The notes under the pieces: generated by a model | The model's database searches: none | Seen by the model: only the letters and a program-made list of their open reading frames with translations | Told to the model about the DNA's origin: nothing | NCBI GenBank assembly: GCA_963828405.1 | Contig: CAWHEG010000030.1 | Coordinates: forward strand, 1 to 64,000 | Direction: 5' to 3' | DNA length: 64,000 bases | Source: JANMJD01 sp963828405 | GTDB taxonomy: Bacteria; Actinomycetota; Acidimicrobiia; Acidimicrobiales; Ilumatobacteraceae | Position numbers and translations under genes: made by a program | Part shown: positions 58,052-64,000 of the stretch, piece after piece | Position numbering within the stretch: the stretch's first letter is position 1 | Layout of the letters: every line of letters begins with the position of its first letter

Positions 58052-59578
58052 TCATCGTGGTCGCCCGGGCCGGGCGAGGCGCAGCGCCTCCGCCTCGAGC
58101 ACCTGGCGGTCGATCTTGTTGGTCCCACCCAGCGGCATCTGATCGAGGAACCACACCCGCCGTGGGTGCATGTAGGGCGCGGCATGGGCGAGCACGTGGT
58201 CCTTGATCTCCTGCTCGGTCGGCCGGGCGCCGGCCCGGGGAACCACGAAGGCGACGGGGACCCGGCCGCGGATGTCGTCGGGCAATGGCACCACGGCGAC
58301 CTCCAACACGTCGGGATGACGTTCGAGGAGGCGCTCCACGGCGCCGGGGTAGATGTTCTCGCCCGAGCAGACGAACATGTCGTCGGCCCGTCCGACGAAG
58401 TAGAAGAAGCCCTCCGCGTCACGTCGCATGATGTCGCCGGTGTTGATCCAGCCGTCGCGCATCCGTTCGGCGGTGAGCCCGGGCTGATCGAGGTAGGCCG
58501 TCATCCGGGTCGGGCTGCGGATCTCGAGCACCCCCTGGTCCGGCGCGCCATCGCCGACCAGACGGAGCTCGGCGTGCGGTTGAGGATGGCCGACCGACAT
58601 CTGCGGCCGCGGCCGCCCCTCGGGGTGGGCGCCGAAGTAGCCGGCGCCGGTCTCGGTGGTGCCGTAGCTGTTGATCACGGCGGCCTGCGGGAACACCTCG
58701 TGGACCTGGGCGAGCACGGTGTCCGACAGCGGCGCCGAACCGATGATCACCAGCTGCACCCCGCTCAGGTCGGTGCGGGCGAGTGCCTCGGTCTCGCGGG
58801 CGATCAGCGCGGTCATCGTCGGAACACCGCTGAGCACCGAGACCCGGTGGCGGCCGAGCGCCTCGATGAAGGCGACGGCCTCGAAGCGCGCCATCAGCAC
58901 CACCGAGCCGCCCAGGCGGAAGGCGAGCATCGAGAACACGAGCCCGTTCATGTGGAACAGCGGGGCAGCGACGATCGCCGGCCCCGACCGCAGGCACTCC
59001 TCCATCGCCGGTGTGATGTAGCCGGCGACGATCGTGGTCTGGCTGCGATGGGAGAGCACCACCCCCTTGGGCCGACCCGTCGAGCCGGAGGTGTACAGGA
59101 TCATCGCCGTGTCGCCGTCGTCGGGTTCCACGGCGTCGAACGCACCGGGGCGCACGAAGGCGTCGTAGCCGTCGGTGTCGAGGGCGATCGTCGGCAGGCC
59201 GGCGGGGATCACCGAGCGGCCCTGGACGTCGGCGAAGACCAGCTCGAGCGCCGCGTCGGCGCACATCGACGCCACCGTCTCGGCCCCGGCCCGGCCGTTG
59301 ATCGGGACGGCCACGCACCCGGCGCGCATCGCCCCGAACAGCACGGCCAGGACCCGCGCCGAGTTGGCGCCGATCAGGCCGATCCGGGCACCCGGACCGT
59401 ACCCGGCAGCGGCGAGTCCGCGGGCCACGGCGTCGGCCATCGCGTCGAGCTCGTCGAAGGTGTACTCGGTCACCGCCCCCGGTCGGGCGAGGTCGCTCAG
59501 GGCATGGCCGCGACCGCCGCGCAACAGCTTGCCCAGGTTGGCGGGCATCGCCGGAAGGGTGGCGCCGCCGGGGGTCAT
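58052..59578 (-). CDS. AMP-dependent acyl-CoA synthetase/ligase
   Basis: A 508-residue ANL enzyme. ARIGLIGANSARVLAVLFGA; P-loop ILYTSGSTGRPKGVVLSH; VINSYGTTETGAGYFGAHPE; GWINTGDIMRRDAEGFFYFV; PLGGTNKIDRQVLEAEALRL with the adenylation Lys. It starts at ATG 59578 (MTPGGATLPAMPAN) or further in at 59545; the frame is open to 59611. It is upstream of the OYE-type reductase on the same strand and may activate that enzyme's substrate as a CoA thioester. Confidence 0.92.
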   Translation of the reverse strand: MTPGGATLPAMPANLGKLLRGGRGHALSDLARPGAVTEYTFDELDAMADAVARGLAAAGYGPGARIGLIGANSARVLAVLFGAMRAGCVAVPINGRAGAETVASMCADAALELVFADVQGRSVIPAGLPTIALDTDGYDAFVRPGAFDAVEPDDGDTAMILYTSGSTGRPKGVVLSHRSQTTIVAGYITPAMEECLRSGPAIVAAPLFHMNGLVFSMLAFRLGGSVVLMARFEAVAFIEALGRHRVSVLSGVPTMTALIARETEALARTDLSGVQLVIIGSAPLSDTVLAQVHEVFPQAAVINSYGTTETGAGYFGAHPEGRPRPQMSVGHPQPHAELRLVGDGAPDQGVLEIRSPTRMTAYLDQPGLTAERMRDGWINTGDIMRRDAEGFFYFVGRADDMFVCSGENIYPGAVERLLERHPDVLEVAVVPLPDDIRGRVPVAFVVPRAGARPTEQEIKDHVLAHAAPYMHPRRVWFLDQMPLGGTNKIDRQVLEAEALRLARPGRPR

Positions 59579-59633
59579 CGCCCGCTCGGGAACGGCGAGA
59601 CATGCCCGCACGTGGGCGCGTCGCGGTCGTCGC

Positions 59634-60665
59634 TCACGGGGTGATCACGATCTTGCCGAACAGCTCGCGTCGTTCCATCCGCGATTCGGCATCGCCGACG
59701 CCGTCGAGGGTGACGACCTCGTCGATCACCGGCACGAGCGCGCCCGTTCGGGCGAGGTCGAGGAGTTCGGTGATGTCGTCGCGGCGCCAGCCGTCGGAGC
59801 CGAGCAGCGAGAGCTCGTAGGTCCACACGTAGCGGACGTCGACGTGCTCGTCGAACCCGGCGGTCGCCCCACAGGTGAGCAGGCGGCCACCGACCTTCAG
59901 ACAGCGGATCGTGTCGTGCCACGTGCCGCCGCCCGTGTAGTTGACGGCGACGTCGACACCGCCCGCACCCGAGATGCGCGGCTTGCCGACCAGGTCGTGG
60001 ACGGCCGAGCGCATGTCGCGGGTGCGGTAGTCGATCACGTGGTCGGCCCCCAGCCCGAGCAGGCGCGCCGTCTTGTCGTCGGAGCCGGCGCAGGCGATGA
60101 CGGTCGCCCCGGCCAGCTTGGCCAGCAGCACGCACGCCGTACCCACCCCGCCGCCGGCGCCCAGGATGAGCACCGTCTCACCCGCGGCGACACCACCCCG
60201 GCCGACGATCATCCGCCTGGCCGTGGCGTAGGCGAGCGGGATGGCCGCGGCCACCTCGAACCCGACCGTGGCCGGGAGCCCGACGAGTTGCGAGGCGTGG
60301 GCCAGGCAGTACTCGGCACGGCCGCCGTCGAACATCTCGCCGATCATCCGCCCGCCCGTGTGCTCGTTGGGTAGCGGATCGACGAGCACACGGTCGCCGG
60401 TCGACCAGCCCGTCACCCCGTCGCCGACCTCGACGATCTCGCCGGCGATGTCGGAGCCGACGACGATCGGCAACGGCACGTTGATCCCCGGCATGCCCCG
60501 GCGGGTGAAGATGTCGTGGTAGTTGAGGGCGCAGGCCCGCACGGCGATCAGCACCCAGCCGGGTCTCACCCCCGGCACCGGGTAGTCCGCCTCGATCAGG
60601 ATCCGGTCGAGATCACCGTGCTCGCGCACCACCGCGGCGCGCATCGTGGCAGGAGGCGCGGTCAT
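59634..60665 (-). CDS. Medium-chain dehydrogenase/quinone-reductase-like protein
   Basis: A 343-residue MDR enzyme. MRAAVVREHGDLDRILIEAD, CALNYHDIFTRRGMPGINVP, VVGSDIAGEIVEVGDGVTGW; NAD(P) motif TVLILGAGGGVGTACVLLAK; LGADHVIDYRTRDM; VDVAVNYTGGGTWHDTIRCL. Part of the zinc site region is present (SDIAGE, FDGGRAEYC). Catalyses NAD(P)-dependent reduction or oxidation of a C=C or alcohol, substrate unknown. ATG 60665 or 60644. It is next to the ligase in the same direction. Confidence 0.88.
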   Translation of the reverse strand: MTAPPATMRAAVVREHGDLDRILIEADYPVPGVRPGWVLIAVRACALNYHDIFTRRGMPGINVPLPIVVGSDIAGEIVEVGDGVTGWSTGDRVLVDPLPNEHTGGRMIGEMFDGGRAEYCLAHASQLVGLPATVGFEVAAAIPLAYATARRMIVGRGGVAAGETVLILGAGGGVGTACVLLAKLAGATVIACAGSDDKTARLLGLGADHVIDYRTRDMRSAVHDLVGKPRISGAGGVDVAVNYTGGGTWHDTIRCLKVGGRLLTCGATAGFDEHVDVRYVWTYELSLLGSDGWRRDDITELLDLARTGALVPVIDEVVTLDGVGDAESRMERRELFGKIVITP

Positions 60666-60677
60666 CTGCGGACCCGC

Positions 60678-60974
60678 TCAGGGATGTGAGGAGCTCTCGG
60701 TCATCGAGTCGAGCTCGAAGGCGACCTCGTCGACATAGCACCACAACCAGTCCTCGCCCGGCTCGAAGCTCTGGACGATCGGGTGCCCGGTGGAGTGGGC
60801 GTGGGCGGTGGCGTGACGCATCGGCGAGCTGTCGCAGCAGCCGACGTGACCGCATGCGGTGCACCGGCGCAGGTGGACCCAGTGGGTCCCGGCGGCGAGG
60901 CAGTCGATGCAACCGTCCGAGGATGGGGTCGAGGTGTCCGCCGGGGAGATGGTGTCGAGGTGGCTGCAGTTCAT
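60678..60974 (-). CDS. UBP-type zinc finger protein
   Basis: A 98-residue protein made of a single zf-UBP domain. CIDCLAAGTHWVHLRRCTAC-GHVGCCDSS gives the Cys ligands, and HATAHAHSTGHPIVQSFEP the His cluster; WLWCYVDEVAFEL ends the fold. In eukaryotes the fold binds ubiquitin C-termini; in actinobacteria such small proteins are common with unknown role. ATG 60974 (MNCSHLDTIS). It lies 12 bases before the MDR gene start on the same strand, so it may be co-expressed. Confidence 0.85.
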   Translation of the reverse strand: MNCSHLDTISPADTSTPSSDGCIDCLAAGTHWVHLRRCTACGHVGCCDSSPMRHATAHAHSTGHPIVQSFEPGEDWLWCYVDEVAFELDSMTESSSHP

Positions 60975-61018
60975 CTCGGGAGCCTTTCGTCGAGGACGGT
61001 CCGTCGTTCGTCCACGGG

Positions 61019-61477
61019 TTACTTCTCGACGTGTTCGGCGAGCTTGCGCAGGGTCTCTTCCATCCCGGCGCGGTTGTGGGCAGCCCGGTCGTCCACCCCG
61101 CTCGCCAGGCCACCGAGCTTCTTGGCCAACCAGTTGCGCCGATCGGTCCAGGTCTCGGTCACGGTGCTCCCGTCGCCGCTCGCGGTGATCGCGTAGGCCC
61201 AGTTGGCAACCTTGATCGGACCGACGGCGACGTCGAAGGCGAACGATCCCGGCGCCCCGCAACTGACCACGGTGCACGTGGTCTTCCACGATTTGGACCC
61301 GTTGCGGTTCCGACCGATGAATCGGGCGCCGACGGCCGGGCCGGTGGCCCCCTTCACCCAGTCACCTCCGATGTTCTCCGGGGACCACTCACCCATCCGC
61401 GGGAGGTCGCTGATCAGGGCGAACAGCTCCGCCGGTGGGGCGCCGATGTCTCGGCTGACAGTCACTTCGGTGGTCAT
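61019..61477 (-). CDS. SRPBCC-family (START/polyketide-cyclase-like) protein
   Basis: A 152-residue lipid-binding-fold protein starting at ATG 61477. MTTEVTVSRDIGAPPAELFA, LISDLPRMGEWSPENIGGDW, then SFAFDVAVGPIKVANWAYAI and TVTETWTDRRNWLAKKLGGL, ending in a long helix. This fold binds hydrophobic ligands. The frame is open upstream to 61585 without SRPBCC character. Function unknown. Confidence 0.85.
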   Translation of the reverse strand: MTTEVTVSRDIGAPPAELFALISDLPRMGEWSPENIGGDWVKGATGPAVGARFIGRNRNGSKSWKTTCTVVSCGAPGSFAFDVAVGPIKVANWAYAITASGDGSTVTETWTDRRNWLAKKLGGLASGVDDRAAHNRAGMEETLRKLAEHVEK

Positions 61478-61553
61478 CCGCACATTGTCCCACGTCCGCA
61501 CGAGTGGGGGACGACCTCGGGCGCCGCCGGTCCGTTCGTGAGAGGCTCGCCGA

Positions 61554-62414
61554 GTGGGATTGGCCAGGAGCGTGCTCGAGCTCACCGGAGCGGCGACCGC
61601 TCGGGAACTGGCGGAGGGCCATCAGTCCCGGGTGTTCGAGTTGGTGTTCCTCGATGGCCACCGGCTCGTGGCCAAGGTGCTCGACGTGTCGGTCGGCGAC
61701 ATGGACGTGGTGGCGGCCCGGGTCGACGCCGTTGCGGAACTCGCCGATCTCGATCCGCGCGTCTGTCGCCCGGTTCCGATCGGCGGGGGTCTCGTCAATG
61801 TGATCGCCGATGACGTCGACCGGCCGGCGGTGCTGTTGTGCTCCGAGTTCGCTGAGGGCGTTGCATTCGATGTGGCGAGCCCTGGTGATCCCGAACTGAT
61901 GGGGGTGACACTCGCCGGGCTTCATCGCTCGCTGGCACGCATCGCCGGGCGGGGCATACCCGAGGTCGCCGCGCTGAGGGCGGTGCGGTCCGACGTCGAT
62001 GGGGAGTTCCAGCTCCTGCACGGGGACTTCAACTCCGGGAACCTCCGCCGAGACGGCTCGATGGTCAGGGTGTTCGATTTCGAGGACTGCGGCCGTGGGC
62101 CACGCTCGTTCGAGATCGCCGATGCGCTGTACATGGTCATGTTCCCGGCGACCATCGAGGCCGAGCTCGAGCGCTTCCGGACCTTCCAGGATGCGTTTCT
62201 GAGCGGATACGAGTCCGAGGACGGCCGACCGGTCGACCGCCGTACCGTCGACCACTTCGTGGATCTGCGCGTTCGCGCCCTCGAGCGCTGGCTCGACGAC
62301 CTGTCGACAGCGCCGATCGGGATCCGGTCGGCAACCCCGCACTGGCACGAGACCCTGCGTTCCTTCGTGCGCGGCTACGAGCGCAGACGGCCTGACCGCT
62401 GGCCGGTCTCCTGA
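61554..62414 (+). CDS. APH-fold phosphotransferase (aminoglycoside/choline-kinase-like)
   Basis: A 286-residue kinase-like protein starting at GTG 61554. The N-lobe Lys is in VFLDGHRLVAKVLDVSVGDM; the catalytic loop FQLLHGDFNSGNLRRDGS has intact HGD...N; the metal motif is MVRVFDFEDCGRGPRSFEIA. This is the classic APH active site, unlike the WGD protein at 54917. The substrate (aminoglycoside, choline, homoserine, sugar) cannot be read. It stands alone between divergent and downstream genes. Confidence 0.85.
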   Translation: MGLARSVLELTGAATARELAEGHQSRVFELVFLDGHRLVAKVLDVSVGDMDVVAARVDAVAELADLDPRVCRPVPIGGGLVNVIADDVDRPAVLLCSEFAEGVAFDVASPGDPELMGVTLAGLHRSLARIAGRGIPEVAALRAVRSDVDGEFQLLHGDFNSGNLRRDGSMVRVFDFEDCGRGPRSFEIADALYMVMFPATIEAELERFRTFQDAFLSGYESEDGRPVDRRTVDHFVDLRVRALERWLDDLSTAPIGIRSATPHWHETLRSFVRGYERRRPDRWPVS

Positions 62415-62475
62415 TGGTCGTCATTTCTCAGGCACTCAGAAAAGTTGTCGCCAGCTGCCTCTTTGTCGTTGCTAC

Positions 62476-62487
62476 GAACATATGTTC
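62476..62487. promoter_or_regulatory. LexA/SOS box (GAAC-ATAT-GTTC)
   Basis: A perfect 12-bp palindrome with the actinobacterial/Bacillus-type SOS form GAAC-N4-GTTC, extended to CGAACATATGTTCC, 17-28 bp upstream of ATG 62504. The surrounding 62430-62475 is unusually AT-rich for the window, as promoters are. It predicts damage-inducible expression of the DUF222/HNH gene. Mycobacterial 13E12 relatives are known to carry LexA sites. Confidence 0.75.
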
Positions 62488-62503
62488 CCAGTAGGATGAG
62501 GCC

Positions 62504-63784
62504 ATGTCCACCGACCCGCTGACGCAGGCCCTTTGCGGGGTCCGTGTCGCGCTCGACGGTTGGACGGCCGTGGATCTCACGACCGAGACACCGGAGTCAC
62601 TACGCGACGGCCTGGTCCGCGCACGCCGGTTGTTGTCGCAATGCGAGGCGATGGTCGGCAAGCTCGCTCACGCCGCCGAACGGGGTGGTGCGCTCGTCGG
62701 CACCGGCGCGCTCGACGCCGCCGACTACCTGACCCGTACCGGCGGTGGTTCTCCCGGGCGGTTGCGCACCGCGGCAACGGTCGCCGCGGCGATGGAGAAG
62801 TCTCCCGCGCTCGCCGCGGCGGTCACGTCCGGGAACGTCCCGTTGGAGAACGCCGCGGTCCTCGCCGGGGTCGCCGGCAACCCCTCGTTCGAATCGGCCG
62901 GCGGCCCACTGCTCGACGCGGCGCGCGTCCAGCCGATGCGCGGGCTGCGCCGCCAGGCCGACCGGTGGCAGGCGGAGCATTCCCCCGAGGCCGAGGTCGA
63001 CCGGGCCGGGCAGCAACGACACTTGCGTTCGCTCTCGCTGCGGCTGCTGCCCGATGGGATGACGGCCGTGTCGGGTCTGCTCGACCCGCCCTCCGCTGCC
63101 GCGGTGCGTGCCTCGCTCAACGCCATCGTCGAGCAGACGGCCCACGACCAGTCCGGACGCATACACGAGCAGCGGATGGCCGACGCGTTGACGACCCTGT
63201 GCGACCTCTACTCCCGTGGCGGCGTCACCGGTGGGCGGAACTCGGCTCGGGTGATCGTCACCGTCCCCTACGAGACCGTGTTCGAACGGGCGTCCGCTCG
63301 CGGGACGACGGCGACGGGCGAGACGATCGACGCCGAGACCGTCCGCGCCGCCTGCTGCGACGCGTCGTTGCACCGGCTCGTGACCCGCGGGCGATCGACG
63401 GTGCTCGACCTCGGCTCGGCGACCCGGACGGCTTCGGACACCCAGTTCCTGGCGCTCACCGCCCGCGACGAGGGATGCCGGTTCCCCGGGTGCGTCATGC
63501 CTCCGAGCGTGTGCGACGCCCACCACATCCGCCATGTCGTCGCGGGTGGGTTGACGAACATCGACCAGATGGTGCTCACCTGTTACGTCCACCACCAGCT
63601 GGTCCACTCGCCCGGCTGGTCGATGACCGGGACGGGCGACGAGATTCGGATCACCACCCCGATGGGCGATGCGATGACGTCACGACCACCCGGTTTCGGC
63701 CGACCACCACCCGGCCCGGCCTTCGATCGGCCCCCCGATGGGTCGGGCCAACCCCGCAGACTGTTCGACCTGACCGTGGCCTGA
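62504..63784 (+). CDS. DUF222 and HNH-endonuclease-domain protein (13E12-repeat family)
   Basis: A 426-residue protein starting at ATG 62504. The helical DUF222 part (LVRARRLLSQCEAMVGKLAH, AADYLTRTGGGSPGRLRTAA, VPLENAAVLAGVAGNP) covers about 300 residues; the C-terminal HNH part is CRFPGCVMPPSVCDAHHIRH, VVAGGLTNIDQMVLTCYVHH-QLVH. The HH, N and H residues are the nuclease site. The family is multi-copy in actinobacteria and is related to mycobacterial REP13E12 proteins; a role in mobile-element or DNA-damage biology is inferred. The LexA box upstream supports induction by DNA damage. Confidence 0.9.
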   Translation: MSTDPLTQALCGVRVALDGWTAVDLTTETPESLRDGLVRARRLLSQCEAMVGKLAHAAERGGALVGTGALDAADYLTRTGGGSPGRLRTAATVAAAMEKSPALAAAVTSGNVPLENAAVLAGVAGNPSFESAGGPLLDAARVQPMRGLRRQADRWQAEHSPEAEVDRAGQQRHLRSLSLRLLPDGMTAVSGLLDPPSAAAVRASLNAIVEQTAHDQSGRIHEQRMADALTTLCDLYSRGGVTGGRNSARVIVTVPYETVFERASARGTTATGETIDAETVRAACCDASLHRLVTRGRSTVLDLGSATRTASDTQFLALTARDEGCRFPGCVMPPSVCDAHHIRHVVAGGLTNIDQMVLTCYVHHQLVHSPGWSMTGTGDEIRITTPMGDAMTSRPPGFGRPPPGPAFDRPPDGSGQPRRLFDLTVA

Positions 63785-64000
63785 GCCCGAGCGCCGAGCC
63801 GGGCGACGTTCAAGCGGTGCTCCGGCGTCCACCTCGATCTGACCGAGTGACGGAACGTCGGCACGGCCACGTTCGGGACGTCCGACGGCGGACAGGGCAT
63901 CGCCCTCGTGAGCGCCGGGCCGGCGCTCGACGTCGGCGGATGCGAGACTTCCGGCGATCCGGCGCCCCGGCGCCGGACGACACGAACCCGTGAACGAACG

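Noticed and set aside
1..64000. CRISPR array or cas genes
   Set aside because: No regularly spaced identical repeats and no Cas-like protein were noticed on either strand.
63785..64000. Further gene at the right edge
   Set aside because: Short open frames exist (for example one reading TATFGTSDGGQGIALVSAGP), but there is no start, no recognisable domain and the window ends; I cannot support a call.

Overview
The window looks like chromosomal DNA of a high-GC actinobacterium, most plausibly an Acidimicrobiia/Ilumatobacter-like lineage. This is inferred from the very GC-rich codon use, a GAAC-N4-GTTC SOS box in front of a DUF222/HNH gene, the many CoA-linked catabolic genes (CaiB/BaiF, acyl-CoA dehydrogenase, AMP-ligases), and a GtrB/ArnT-type glycosyltransferase pair behind a two-component system. 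It is an accessory-rich stretch rather than a housekeeping one.

Region 1 (1-7.25 kb) reads as the right end of an integrated element. It holds the last 57 codons of a tyrosine recombinase, a TetR-type repressor broken by one base, and a tightly coupled six-gene operon closely resembling the homoprotocatechuate meta-cleavage (hpa) pathway: flavin monooxygenase, HpaE, HpaD, HpaG-like, HpaI, HpaH. Next comes a 3' half-tRNA-Arg(CCU), a typical attachment-site remnant.

Region 2 (7.25-14.24 kb) is a complete type I Wadjet (JetABCD) SMC-type anti-plasmid defence locus on the minus strand. jetD carries a late frameshift. The locus is bracketed by a 16-bp imperfect direct repeat.

Region 3 (14.3-19.8 kb) holds an Rrf2 remnant, an 80-residue Tat-signal protein ending in a CCHC knuckle-like motif, and a three-subunit molybdoenzyme (catalytic subunit, four-cluster ferredoxin subunit, NrfD anchor). 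The catalytic subunit has a NarG-like Asp site but sits with a Psr-type partner set. Two decayed genes follow (aldo/keto reductase, D-amino-acid-oxidase type).

Region 4 (20-32.3 kb) has two small membrane proteins, two VOC proteins, an OmpR-type two-component system with an 11-bp-repeat operator, a GtrB/ArnT-like pair, a CaiB/BaiF CoA-transferase, a DsbB/TlpA-like thiol-redox pair, a medium-chain reductase, and a small gene whose 3' end is broken by a 40-bp tandem duplication.

Region 5 (32.4-41 kb) is a probable TetR-controlled catabolic cluster: DAO-type oxidase, DinB-like protein, arylsulfatase, TetR regulator, phytanoyl-CoA-dioxygenase-like oxygenase, Rieske oxygenase, FAD oxidoreductase. 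A shared operator-like sequence lies upstream of both the sulfatase/TetR pair and the dinB-like gene.

Region 6 (41-64 kb) has a methyltransferase stub, a DinB-ankyrin fusion, an acyl-CoA dehydrogenase/amidohydrolase pair, a GerMN/Gmad2/AMIN-like lipoprotein, two AMP-dependent ligases, a branched-chain-type ABC transporter operon with a fused LivH-LivM permease, an old-yellow-enzyme-type reductase, a quinone-reductase-like protein, a UBP zinc finger, a SRPBCC protein, two APH-fold phosphotransferases and an SOS-box-controlled DUF222/HNH protein. No CRISPR array, rRNA or complete tRNA was seen. At least six otherwise intact genes carry single-base frame breaks. These could be assembly errors or real decay.
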